DNA of 64,000 nt from contig NC_062249.1 in assembly GCF_905475465.1 (NCBI RefSeq), positions 7,328,501-7,392,500 on the forward strand, in the 5' to 3' direction. Of this stretch, positions 12,370-24,083 are shown piece by piece (within the stretch, counting starts at the first letter, position 1; each line of letters begins with the position of its first letter). The stretch is from Pieris napi. Its lineage: Eukaryota; Arthropoda; Insecta; Lepidoptera; Pieridae. The notes under the pieces are model-generated. The model was not told where the DNA came from. It ran no database searches and saw nothing but the letters and a program-made list of their open reading frames with translations. A program made the translations under genes and the position numbers.

Positions 12370-15278
12370 TTAATCAATCCAGGCCTGTGCTGGCTGATCA
12401 GTGGTAAATGGGCTAACTCCATTCCGTTCCATGGCATCAAGTATTTCACATACATAGGCAGCAACGTCGGCCCGGCTCTGTTCTATGCCTTTTATAAATG
12501 GATGCTCTAACAAACGATTATATTTGGGCCGTTGCGTTTCTTCCTTTATTAGGCTGAAAGAAACAGGGTATTATTTATTTTGGACAGTTAGCACCAGATC
12601 ATAGTTGCCATATTTTAAGCCAACAAACAGCAAACAGCTAAACATTTAGACATTATCAAGGCCAGTTTATAATATTTATCTGAAATAATTTTAATCAAAT
12701 TAATTAATAATTTATTATCTAGTTATATAACTTACCAAGTATTGACAAAATTGATGAAATTGCTTGAGAAGATATTATTCTTATTGGTGAGACGCGGTGG
12801 GTCACCTTGAACCACTTGTTGAAGCTGTTCAAAGACTGATCCCCAGCGGGGGTAAGGGAAGGCACCAGTCGCGACCTCCATTAATGTTATACCCAATGAC
12901 CAGACATCAGATCGCACATCGTAGCCCCTAGCGCGCCCTGGATCTATCCTTTCAGGCTGTAAAGTTAAAAATATTTATACTAAATAAATGCATTTGGTTT
13001 AAAGAAATATATATGAAATTGAGAAAATAATATCAAAGGCAATTTTTGTTAAAATACTATCTGCCATAGCTTAGTGAACTAGGGAATGTGTGGTTTAATA
13101 ATTACAATGCTAGAGTGAAATATGAAACAGTTAAATATAAATTGAGTCTCACCGCCATATAGGGTCTGCAACCAGCATCGCGAGTACGCGCAATTGAGTC
13201 GACCAATTTCCCAGATATACCAAAGTCACATAGTTTTATATTACCTCTTCTATCTAGTAAAATGTTTGATGGTTTAACATCCCTAAAAACAGTTATTGGA
13301 TTTAATAAATAAACAAAAAAATTATGATTTTAAAAAAAAACCATCTTAAAATATATTATGATATAAACTAGTTGTTAAATAATATCCCATGAACATAAAA
13401 TTGGTAAGTGTATAATAGTAGAGTATAGCAAAACTGTTAGAAATATTTTCTTTGGAATTGGTTGATATAATACTATTAGTATTTAATGACTTGATTTGTG
13501 AAAGAGAACAGGACAAAGACGAGTTTCTTGCGGATAAAGTGACAGATGCTGCATAATATATAAAATTAAAAATTAACTTTTTTACCAAGACAAGAAATGA
13601 GTAGAAAACCATTTTATTTTTACCAATATATGGGTTGACTTAAGTGCAATCAAAGGAGTTCCTAAATGGTTTTTAAAATTCAGTTTCACTTGAAAGGAAA
13701 TGCCTCCATAAGAAAGTCTCAAAGAAATGATTATTACTAAACATTGAAATTGTATATTAAATTTCACTAACCTGTGAATAATTTTTAACTTTTCTTTTAA
13801 ATAATTTAATGCTTTTACAGTGGCAAGAGTAATTTTTGCCAATATTGTCTCTGGCATTCGAGTTTGCATCCTTTCACATATATACTTGTAGAATTTGTCT
13901 AATGATGTATCCATTAACTCCATGCATATCCAGCAGTCACCCTAAAATTATGCAAAGTCAAAAATATAATGATTTTTTTCAAATTAATATAATAAATAAT
14001 AATAAATAAAGTTCAAATGATGTGTGGTCTTATCAGGAAACTAAAAAAGGAAAAGAACAGAAATTATAATTATGTTTATACTTTTCAGTTACAAACAAAC
14101 CAATGATTGTGAGATATCCCAAAACTTGCAGTGTTCTGTGTACAAGTACATCCTAGTAACCTTACATTATAAAAATAAGGACATAGTTATTCTAATTAAG
14201 AATTAATTAAGAAGTAAGTGTACTTACTTCTTTAAATAGTGCTCCATAGAACTGTACAATATAAAGACATTCATTACTCTTCATGACAACTTCAAGATCC
14301 ATTAATAATTGTTTCTGCTCCTTCTCATCAACAGTTGAGCGAATTCTTTTCACTGCCATTACTTTGCCTGACCTAGAAAATATGTAAAACTGGTGAAATT
14401 TAATTCTCACTAGTGTGTTTACATACATAAGGCAATAGACCTACGGGCCAACCAATAAAAACATGTTTGTTTCAATAAACAACAACTAAATGTGATTTTT
14501 TTACATATTGTTATTAATCAATATTAATAACAATATTTAAAAAAATCACATTTAGTTTTGGTACAAAAAGGTTTTGTTTTATTTATTTTATAACTATATG
14601 AATCATATGCAATTTATACACTATTTATTTAAATACTCTATTAACTTTAGAGTAGTTAACCACAAGAAAAGGGTGTTTGTATAGCATAAATAAAAAAAAT
14701 ATTAAAAAGACATACTTTCTGTGAACCATTTTGTTAACTGCTCCAAATGCACCTCTGCCTATTTCTCCTAGATCCTGTAAATCATCTGAGGTGAAGTCAT
14801 ATACTTCAGTTGCAGACAGCTGCAACTTGCCTGATGATTGCATTGATGGATATATTCTACACCTATCTCTGAAAATTGTTTAAATCAATATTTTAATAAT
14901 TATTATTATTTAAAATGTGTTCATTAAACAGCAAAATTTAAATATGTTATAAAAATATTAAAATTACACTAAATGTATAACCTGGTATTATCTGGAAGCA
15001 CATCCCTTATTGTTCTTGATGGCATTCGCGATCTTTGTGGCGCCGTTGAAGTAAATGGCATAAAAGCCGCATTATCACCGGATGGTCCTCCTTCAAGTTG
15101 CAAATTTAGTATTTTACGTTTCTCAGTTGGCAATAAATTCAAATCAGGCTTCGGCATTGATGGCCTGCTAGGTCCTACAAATAAAACATGGTTAATTATA
15201 CCCAAGCAGCAATCAGCTGTTTATACGCTAATCAATTTTTCTACCTTGATTTGACGGCACTTCGCCATTCTTCGACAT
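12370..15278 (-). CDS. MKK4: Dual-specificity MAP kinase kinase 4 (JNK pathway)
   Basis: Phosphorylates JNK, and in animals partly p38, on its activation-loop Thr and Tyr; cytoplasmic. Eight exons: complement(join(12370..12553, 12736..12956, 13153..13282, 13772..13941, 14228..14372, 14716..14868, 14982..15174, 15245..15278)); 1230 nt, 409 residues (human MAP2K4 399). All junctions are GT-AG and phase-consistent. The N-terminal docking D-site KRKILNLQL (30-38) matches the MKK4 KRKALKLNF site. Also visible: P-loop GRGAFG (113-118), ATP-binding Lys135 in MAVKRI, HRDVKPSN (231-238), DFG (251-253), and activation-loop Ser261 and Thr265 in DSIARTRDAG, equivalent to human S257 and T261. APE is present as APERIDP. 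The C-terminus carries the MKK docking (DVD) region, EQSRADVAAYVCEILD. MKK7 is less likely because the STVDEKEQKQLL block is MKK4-specific. Confidence 0.95.
14484..14557. repeat. Hairpin in an MKK4 intron
   Basis: AACTAAATGTGATTTTTTTA and its near-perfect reverse complement are separated by about 18 bases of a further AT palindrome. The arms total over 30 bp each. It lies in the intron between the exons ending 14372 and starting 14716. Confidence 0.7.
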
Positions 15279-16814
15279 TTTTAGTCAATAATACAAGCCT
15301 TCTCGTAAAAATCCTATGTCTTTCCAAAAGCAAGCTTCAATCTCAGGCACTCCATCTGAATCTTACTTTATTTTACGTATGTGCTTGAAATATTACTGTA
15401 TCAATAATAATAAATTGTAGTGTAACATTTTTATCCTTACATTGATAACCAGAGTTTTGAAAAGGTAGTTTTGGATTATTGCAATATGATATGTATAAAA
15501 GCACTACATAAACGAAAAGATTATTAATGGGTTGATAGATATTTATATTACAAGATTCTAAATTAGGAAAATTTTAATAATTCACGAAACTATTAAAAAC
15601 ACGCAAACGGCAAAACATCGATGTCTTGAATCTTCAATCTTGATTATCGATGGTTTAGTTTGGCAAATAACATTAAGACAGAACTACTAAACATTTTCAC
15701 AGAGAAAAACATTTACACCGCGTCAGTGTACTAGTTTATAAAGGCGGTATGGTCGAACTAGCTTAGCTTACCCTTCGGTCGAAAAAATTGTTTGCAAAGG
15801 TTTGGGATAAATTAAATATTAACATGTTGGCGTAATTTTTTAAAGCACAATTTCGGCACAGAAAGGCGTGTCACACCTGGCAAATAATGAGAATAAAATA
15901 TGTATTTTGTAATGACTTGAAAACGGTCAGGGTAGACAAAAAGTTCAAATTAAAATTTCTAGATCTTTTTATAGTAGGGGAGTCCAAGCGGAAATTTCGG
16001 GATTTACTAAAGCGTGGCAGATTAGTATACAGGGGGATACTTTCTACCCAGTTAAGTACCTCCACCGAATATGAGCACCATGTATATATCCGCCCGTCTA
16101 GTCCGACTGACAATCAGACGTGGATCCGTGGTCGAGCGTGGATGATTTTTTTTTATTTTGAAGGAAATAATTCAAGGAAGACGAAAAAATATATAATCTG
16201 ACGAATTCCACAAGCCGAAATAATAAAACTTCGTCGATAAACTTTAATACGTGCAGCTGCATGATGCCTCTCCGAGGTTGTATTACTCTCTCACTTTTTC
16301 TCTATTACTCTCTAACTCCATCCTCACTCTGGTCTTTTGCTTTCATTACACCTAATCACACAGCTTGTTCGTAGCATGATATTATTACCAATGTTGGTCT
16401 AACGTAATGGCTTATTTTGTTTTAAAAATATTAACTATGAGTGATATTAATATAGTACCTATGTGTTTTGTGGTGAAACTACGTCGAAGTTCGAATGATC
16501 AATTCGAATGAATTTTAAATTATTTTATGATAAGTACTTATTTATTTATTTTCCTTGTTTCCTATTTTTATAGTAACTTAATACTAAAATCATAATACAA
16601 ACATAACCAGTAAAAACTTAAAATCTAAACCTTTTTATAATTAATTATACATAATGCAATTCTTGTAAATTCAGCCAGTGTGCAACTAAATATATCCGTC
16701 TCACAAGCAATAGTGGTTAGGGTGCGCAAGTAAATGTTGCTTCTCTGAGTAAATTCGTACGCGCCCGAGGCACTGCCGACCGCTTACCACGCCGAGTGGC
16801 ACACGCATTATATA
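15279..16814. other. Upstream region of MKK4
   Basis: Contains the MKK4 promoter (no TATA element is convincing). The open frames near 15871-16201 lie in a moderately GC-rich block (TCCGTGGTCGAGCG) that looks like repeat debris rather than a gene. Nothing firm to annotate. Confidence 0.4.
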
Positions 16815-17502
16815 TTTTTTAATACAGTTGCTCAAAAAGTGGCGTATTGCAGGGACGTATAGCGTTCGGGATGTGGGCTATTACACACTCGTGCTTTTTT
16901 TTTACCTTTTCCGAACTAGTGCGTTTTCTTTCCCAACTGTCAAAATAATGTCTATTAAAAAGAAAAAACCAACCACGAAGTTTTTACTAAAAAAAATCAT
17001 AGAAATTTTTATGATTCATGCAAATATTTCTAAAAAGATGCTACTGCTTTGTTTCAATATAAGATTTAATGATTTGATTCAATGAGTTAGGTTAGATTTC
17101 ATTTCATCTCCTTAAATTTCATTTCATATCAATAAAAAATTGTACTGAAGACTTGGCTTATGGGCATAGTTCCCTTTGCCTACCCAGAATGGGTGAAGAA
17201 AAAAAAAATCTGCTTATATTCTTTTACGGTTGGCGCCATTTTCCAAAAATGTTCTTTGCGCGTTTAGTTGTTTGTTATATTATATATTAAATATACATGA
17301 AAAATCATACGAAATAAATAATAGTTTGTCTCAAACAGTAAATAAATATGCAACCTAAAACTTCTCCAGTTAGTATAAAAAACTGTACCAATGTATATGT
17401 GAACAATAATTTGTATAAGAAATAAATGATTAGTGAGTTGAGTTTATTGTTTTTTTATTATTTTATTAAATTGCATAATTTTTTCGCAACTGTATTAAAA
17501 AT
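16815..17502. mobile_element. Candidate inverted-repeat element
   Basis: TTTTTTAATACAGTTGC at 16815-16831 is mirrored by GCAACTGTATTAAAAAT at 17486-17502, about 690 bp apart. The interior near the left end (GTGGCGTATTGCAGGGACG) looks like a repeat of the lepidopteran type. No intact frame or clear target duplication. Confidence 0.35.
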
Positions 17503-17511
17503 AGTCGTTCA

Positions 17512-17636
17512 GTACACGTGCGGAACCGTCATTGCAACTTGTTCCGACTGTCAACCCTCACCTTCGGCTGCGCCTCGGCTCGGGTAGACATTTGTCGAAA
17601 CTCTTTGCAATGACAGGCTTTCCGCACTTGTAATGA
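17512..17636. mobile_element. Small foldback element (about 125 bp)
   Basis: ACGTGCGGAACCGTCATTGC near the left end pairs with GCAATGACAGGCTTTCCGCA near the right end. The middle is GC-rich (CTTCGGCTGCGCCTCGGCTC), unlike its surroundings. Noncoding. Confidence 0.5.
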
Positions 17637-17813
17637 AATATACTATTACCTCTAAGTATCATTTGTTGGATATATTACTGGGTAAAATGGGTACACTCCA
17701 TACAACCTCATGTAAATGTTTCTCATAAATTTATTTTGAATACGCTCTACCATTAGATAATATTTTTTTCTTGTGGGGCCCAAATCATAGAGTTAGATTC
17801 ATTGAACAACATA

Positions 17814-17861
17814 CACTTTTTTATTTGCATGCTATTTTCTGAGCATGCAAATAAAAAAGTG
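17814..17861. repeat. Hairpin with two octamer motifs
   Basis: CACTTTTTTATTTGCATGC and its reverse complement GCATGCAAATAAAAAAGTG flank a loop of about 10 bases, apart from one base near the left end. Each arm holds ATGCAAAT, the POU octamer sequence, in opposite orientation. Any binding is inference. Confidence 0.6.
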
Positions 17862-18040
17862 ATCTGATCAATTAAGTACAATGATATAATTTTTTTTTAA
17901 ATTGTCAGATTATGAGACAGCACGTCTAGGACATACCGACATAAACCATATATGTATATATATCTTAATCTGACGCACTTGATTATTTCAAAATGGTGAT
18001 TTTTTTGGTAAAATCGAATAATAACCGCGAGTTTGCGTAA

Positions 18041-18767
18041 TGGCGCGTCTAAACGGGCCATGTTTTGCTGCAATTGATGGCTGCACTGTTGGCAACTAAT
18101 TGTCCGGCCATTAGAAAAATATTTTAATGCAGCTGATGGCCGAACAATCTATGGCTGGGCAATGTGTTGCAATATGTCTACAATAGTATGGCCCATGATG
18201 CAGACTCCTAAACGGGTTACACAAACCGGCAACACTGGCTGACGAAATCACACTTGTCCCAGCAGCTTATATTGTTTTAAAAAAGAAACATAAAAAGAAG
18301 AGATTGTGGATTCGACCTTACTTAAATAGGCGTGAAACTGTAGACAATTTGAGTCTAGAAATAAGTCTTGATAATAAATTATTCAAGAACTAGAATGTCA
18401 AAAGCAGTAATTTTTACGTAGTAATCTAACGTCAAATACAGCTGATCGCAAAACACAGAATATAGCAACAGGCACACTTCACTCATAGCAAACGTCATGT
18501 CGCGTAGAAAAGGATACACTGTGCCATAACAAAGAGAGTGACTGAAACAACAATAGAATTGGCTGTGCAATATTGCAGTTGAATTCGATAGCCTAGCGAT
18601 CGTCCGGCCACCCATCGGGGCAATATCGGCTATACAAAACATGTTTGGCTATATGGCCGGGACATTACTGCAATATTGCATAGTGTGGCTGCTATTGTTT
18701 GCAATGTTGCCGGCCACAGTGTTGCAGCCATCAATTGCAGCAAAACATGGCCCGTTTAGACGCGCCA
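18041..18767 (+). mobile_element. PIF/Harbinger element, internally deleted
   Basis: Terminal inverted repeats of about 58 bp start TGGCGCGTCTAAACGGGCCA. They are flanked by TAA at 18038-18040 and 18768-18770, the 3-bp TWA target duplication typical of PIF/Harbinger. The interior keeps the start of a nuclease frame (next entry), while the second half is noncoding, so the element is nonautonomous. Confidence 0.82.
18238..18393 (+). pseudogene. N-terminal fragment of a Harbinger nuclease
   Basis: The frame reads PAAYIVLKKKHKKKRLWIRP and then PYLNRRETVDNLSLEI, ending in TAG at 18391-18393. The basic run followed by W-[IV]-[RH]-P and a short acidic helix is the usual beginning of Harbinger nucleases (RRRRxWVHP). 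The catalytic DDE part is missing entirely. Confidence 0.65.
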
Positions 18768-18990
18768 TAACATCCAAATCGTCAGATTATTAGATGAGAG
18801 CTTTTTTTAGGTTCACCTAACATCCCCTTAGAAAATTTGACGCGCTCTATTAAATTTTTTTCTTCTCATTTTCAACCCTTACGTACCCCACCCCCAAGAT
18901 TAACATACGTACATTATTACGTAGGACATGGATGCTATCATTATCTGACGTGCTCGAGTATGTCCACGCAACAGTTCTTTTTTTACATTT

Positions 18991-19809
18991 TTGAAAGTCT
19001 ATAGCTCCCCACACCGGTGAATACGTATTTTATATATCATTTTTTTCTTTTTATTATAATATAAGCTTAGCATCTCAACAGGTCTCTATTACGCTCTAGA
19101 AAATCCCCATTTAGCATCGTGGAGGTTTACACAAAAAAAAAAAGATCTATGACTTTTTTCTCCAGTCAAAATTCACCCAGTTAGAAACTTTTAAAGTTTT
19201 AGGAATGAACGTAATTTTTCAAAAATCGTAGGTAGTAGAAACAAGCGTATTTGATTTATATTTTTTTAAATTGCTTAAAAACTAAATAAAAAATTGTATG
19301 GTATATTTCGGCAGGTGAAATTTTTTCTATATAATTTTGCTACACACCGAATGGTTGGAGTTTTCTCCTCATTATTAATATGCAAAGCTGCGCGCTGAAA
19401 TTGTGATTAAATTTTTTACTTCAATTTTCTCTAAGGCAGGGGATAATTAGGATTTTACTAATTCCCTCTTAATCTAATTTTCTTCATGGGATATGATTAT
19501 TATAGCATATTGAATAATGAAGTGCAGATGATAGATGGGTATCCAAAATAAGTGGTTTTATAGTAATGTTTGGGCCTTAACATACTCGGTTTAATATTTA
19601 TATGAAACAAGCACATATGGCACAGAAAAAGGTCAAAATTATTAGTTTTTTATAGTGTGATTGTAATATATATTTAACCTAAGTTTAAATATTTTAATAT
19701 TAAATATATAACAATCAAAATTGAAAAATGTGTACAGTAAAATATTTCTATAATAAATTTGTAAATGAAAAATACATAATGTATATTGTATTGCCTTTTG
19801 TATAATAAA
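18991..19809. other. Noncoding spacer downstream of POLR1F
   Basis: AT-rich, with poly-T and poly-A runs. No frame, structure or family recognised. Confidence 0.5.
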
Positions 19810-21129
19810 CTACCCATCTTTCTTATGTTTTTTTGAAGGTCTTGATTTGGGCTCAGAATGTTTGGTCTCGTTGTCTAAGAGTTTAGTTTCTTTTTTAGTT
19901 CTGCTTTTTGTAGGAGCCATGCTCAATTCAGTATCATCACCATTTTGACCATTCATTGAATTATTTATTCCTTGAGCATTGACCAATGACTTTTTTGTGG
20001 ATGTGCCTGGTCCGTCACCAATTTGTTTTTGCATGGGTTTTGTTTTGTCAAAGTTAACATAAGAAACATTCAGAGGGCTTATGTTTTTTGCATCAATTTC
20101 CTCCTCCTCTCCATTGACTTCAAAGTTTTTAAACCATCTAAAAACAACATAACATGCAAGGTTAGGTTGAGATAAATTAAAATCAGGTATTTAATTGATA
20201 CACTTAGTGTTAAGATGCAATGTGAATGGATCTGATCGGTTTTAGTATTCATTATACAAAGCAAAAGTGATTCCTTTCCTTTTTAATTAACAATTTAAAT
20301 CATTATTGATGCTTCAACTTAATAAAGAAACGCTTTACATATTTATTTATCTATAATTTTTGTTATAAAATATTTACTGTGGTATTTTTATACCTTTCAT
20401 CAATTTTTCCTCTAATATATGGAAGAGCACCATATAGGTCCAAAGCAGCTATTTGAAAGATAACTTGCTGGCCCTCTACAATGTTTGTTCCTATCCATTC
20501 ACTTCCAGGTTCTTCTGTTGGCCGTGGTATAACCACATTAAATACTCTGCAAATTAGGTATAACAAATATATTATTCACTGTATTATTCAACACACTGAC
20601 CAATTTTATTATTAACAAAATTTTTAAAATAAGAAAAAGGTAAAAATCACATTACCTATGCACTAGTACCCCTAAATGTGTAATATTCTTTTGGTATACA
20701 ATGCCTCTTAATGTAGCTCCAACATATGGACAAAAAATAAAATAATCTGCTTGTATTTGGAACTGAATATCTGAATTGTCATTCCTGATTGCTCCTACAT
20801 TTTGTAATATACGTAAATTTTTGTAACTTAATAATATTCCATTAAATCTGAAAAACAATGTTGAATCTTTAACTCAATATAACAGTTACAATAACTGATA
20901 TTTAATTATTATAATAAAGTATGACATAGCGTCTCCAAATTGTTACTTACTCTTTGTCAAATTTTCCAATTTTATAATCTAAAAGATTTTTTACCGATTC
21001 CTTCAAATTACCCAGACACCATGGCTGTAATGGAATATTTTGGGTCACTTTCTTTTCAATTACACAAGAATTTTTATCATTAGCTAGTTTTCGAAGGTCC
21101 TTTAGTTCAAATTTTATGATTGATGACAT
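19810..21129 (-). CDS. POLR1F: RNA polymerase I subunit RPA43 (TWISTNB homolog)
   Basis: Stalk subunit of RNA polymerase I that contacts the initiation factor Rrn3/TIF-IA during rRNA gene transcription in the nucleolus. Model complement(join(19810..20137, 20394..20546, 20656..20847, 20951..21129)), 852 nt, 283 residues. All three introns are GT-AG and every junction keeps frame in the same phase. The N-terminal SHS2-like part is followed by the diagnostic run QADYFIFCPYVGATLRGIV and the LGVLVHRVFNVVIPRP block (human ADFVIFCPEPGQKLMGIV, GCLVHGCFNASIPKP), then an S1/OB-like strand set ending RGKIDERWFKNF. The tail is low complexity and ends in a Lys-rich stretch (SKKHKKDG), as in other RPA43 proteins. 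I chose the ATG at 21129; the frame runs further upstream only to a TTG. Confidence 0.93.
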
Positions 21130-22311
21130 TTTAACATCCAAAAAACACAATTTACTAGTAAGTAAATAAAAATCTAAATTATCTTAAAAAAATACAAACA
21201 AACATGGTGGCTGACACTGTTCACAGACTATAGTTTTTGTTTTATATAATATTTAACATGGCACTACCATAGATAGATAAAAAAGTAGACATTTAAAATG
21301 TCTGTATATTGGAATATTGGAAAAAGCAGGCATATTTACATTCCATTATCCATAGTATAAACTCGACGACGACGAATTACTGTCGTGTAAACTGTAAATC
21401 GACTTATCGACGAAGTTTTGTTCTTCGTCCAATTACAACTTGATTACTGCCATCGATGAAAATATTGATGTGTTTAACAACCGTCTGCCATGATGATGAT
21501 GATATTAATTTATCCCTAATTGGAAAGGCAAACAACAGTCGGCCAACTTACCATAACTTCGTTTATCATCCTCTTAATAAGGTTTAAGTTTTCATTTAGT
21601 TTTGATTATTATTGTTATTTTATTTTATGTCTTTTTAGTTTTAGTTATTATTAAAATTTTAATTTTTAGATATTATTTTATTCTTATCTTGTGGTTACTT
21701 GTTTTTTCCTTTAATATATTGCGTATGTTCTAATGTATAATTGATAATGTATTGAATATGTATAATTCATAATTGATGTGTATGTGTGTTAACACTGTGA
21801 TGTCATATTTTCTTGTATTTTTTAGGCATACACATTGTTTATATTTATTATTATTGTCTAATATTAATTCGTATTGATTTAAATATTCAATTCACTTCTG
21901 ATTATAATTCAGAAGCGCATAAAAAATTCGCACTTGTATAATGTAAACAAAATGAAAACACGTGTTTTAAATGTAGAAACTCGAAAGCATGTGGATAAAT
22001 ATTACTTATAAATATAAATACGTTTATGTATTTATTTTCTATTCTAAGATAAAAGTAGACATGTGGGTTTCTAGATACAAACATAAAAAAAAGTGGGTTT
22101 CATAAATCCATAGTGTATAGAGTGTCTTCTCTATTCCTAGTTTGTATTATTATTACACTCTTGCTATTGCATAAAATATATCAAGTCAATCATAAATAAT
22201 TTTAAAGTTCCATTTACCTGAATTTTTAATTATATTCTATTATCTATTAGACCACATAAAAACAATTTTTTTTAAATTGGGCTCCCGGCTTAGCCTAATT
22301 ATATCGTCATT
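21130..22311. other. Divergent promoter region POLR1F / mRpS7
   Basis: Head-to-head spacer of 1.2 kb. It contains a short ATGATGATGATGAT run near 21491 and otherwise AT-rich DNA. No specific promoter element can be supported. Confidence 0.5.
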
Positions 22312-24017
22312 ATGAATTTAAGCAAGAATATTGCAATAATTTGTAAACTACCGTCGCATTTAACGAAGGTGTAAGTTTAAATAATTTATTATTTATGAAT
22401 AAACATGAAAATAAATAATTTTATATTGCTGATATTTTAAAAACATATTGTGATAGTACATAATATCTAGTCTATAGGTTATGTTTATATGTAAAGAACT
22501 CGTGTAACTATATTTATCTTATTCGCCATTGAGATGTATTTGACGTTATTTCAGACGGCCTCCAGTTATAGTTCAAACTCGGTTTTATCCACGACCTACA
22601 AGTTTCCCTGACTATTTTCAAAACCCAATATTTAGGAAGGAAGATCAAGCAACACTTGTTGAAAGTAATGAGCTGAGCAAAATTGCAACAGTACCGGTAA
22701 AGCCACCTACTGTCGCAGAAACTTCTTCTGTTTATTATGATCCTCTTGTAAAGTGAGTAAACTGTCTGTAGTAGTAGTTTATATTTTTAAAAGTTGTGCT
22801 AACCATATACTACAAGACCCCTTGTGTTCTTTTAATGTAGGGAAAAATCTTTGATCTTTGACTGGTTTATGCAACTGTAGTACTCAAAAATAAAAAGTGT
22901 CAACAGTGTTTTTAAAATAATACCTTATGATATGGGTATACTAACTTGTTACTGTACTACACTTGATTCTTTTATTATTTTGAAGTGTCTGCCTTTATGT
23001 CAATAATGATTTGATGGCAATTTTTGCCATAGGTCTGAAACTGACTAGTAAGAATGATAATATGCAATACTATAAAAAAAATCAATAACTATTATTTAAA
23101 AATTGTATTCTTTGAAAACCCAAAAAATATAATGTTTTTATAAAATTATACTAATAATTATATTCTAGCAAAGTTATAAACCACGTAATGAAAATGGGAA
23201 ACAAGAAATTGGCAAGAAGTTTGGTGGAAAAAGCATTTGAAAATATTAAAAGAACACAAATTGAACGCTACCATCTTGCAAAAACACCTGAAGAGAAAGC
23301 AAAAATTGAATTAAATCCAAGAGATATCCTGCATAGGGCTGTTGACAATTCTAAACCTCTCCTACAGTTGTTACCCATTAAAAGGGGTGGTATTACCTAC
23401 CAGGTGACTAGATAATTGTTATTTGTGAGCAAAATAATTCTGCTTTGCTGCTCTGATTTCTTCTAAAGTAATCATGAGACCATACTATATGCTATAGTAC
23501 CTAATGATTAAAAAATATATAAATATAATTACATAGCATACAGACTAATGAAAACAAAACTAAACTGTGACCATATTATTGGTTAGTTTTCTAAAGATAA
23601 GTAGGTGATGTGCCTTCTGTATAGCTTATGACATATCCCTAAATATCCATGACAAAAAAGAAGGATAGAAGAAGGCTGTATCTAATTATATAGTATTGTT
23701 CTACAGTTTTTGATACATGATATATATATTTAGTTTTCAAACACTGTATTTGCTCAAATATTAGCATTTAATTGAAATTGTTTAATGTTACTTTAAAGGT
23801 CCCTGGCCCAATCACTGAAAAGAGATCCTTATTTATGGCCATAAAATGGTTGTTGGAAGCAACAAATGACAAGGAGAGGACTGTTCATTTTCCGGAACAG
23901 TTTGCCTGGGAGCTTTTAGATGCTGCAAATAATACAGGAAAAGTTGTGAAAAGGAAACAAGATCTTCACAGATTATGTGAAGCTAACAGAGCCTATGCGC
24001 ATTATAGATGGCAGTAG
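22312..24017 (+). CDS. mRpS7: Mitochondrial small ribosomal subunit protein uS7m
   Basis: Binds the 3' domain of 12S rRNA in the head of the mitochondrial 28S subunit. Model join(22312..22370, 22555..22752, 23169..23403, 23799..24017), 711 nt, 236 residues, close to the usual animal length. Splice sites are GT-AG and phase-consistent. Residues 1 to about 30 are basic and hydrophobic, fitting an import presequence. A short Pro-rich linker follows. The ribosomal S7 domain fills about residues 85-236: NHVMKMGNKKLARSLVEKAFENIKR is the first S7 helix block, and the end (HRLCEANRAYAHYRWQ) carries the conserved helix with the Ala-Tyr-Arg-Trp close typical of uS7m. The POLR1F gene diverges 1.2 kb upstream. 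Confidence 0.93.
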
Positions 24018-24028
24018 TTATTTGAATT

Positions 24029-24083
24029 AATAAATATAGATATTTGTAGTAAGGTTTGTACAGTATATAATTATGAAAATAAA
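24029..24083 (+). terminator. poly(A) signals of mRpS7
   Basis: AATAAA at 24029-24034 and again at 24078-24083, 12 and 61 bases after the stop codon. Confidence 0.55.

Larger units (their letters stand above)
17890..18990. repeat. Dispersed TCAGATTA/TAATCTGA motif region
   Basis: GTCAGATTAT near 17906, TTAATCTGACG near 17965, CGTCAGATTATTAGATG near 18780 and TATCTGACGTGC near 18944 surround the Harbinger element. They look like parts of one older repeat into which that element inserted. Boundaries unclear. Confidence 0.35.

Noticed and set aside
15871..16201. Overlapping plus and minus frames of 80-104 residues
   Set aside because: No recognisable domain, no splice or start context, and the sequence looks like repeat debris; mirrored frames on both strands suggest composition only.
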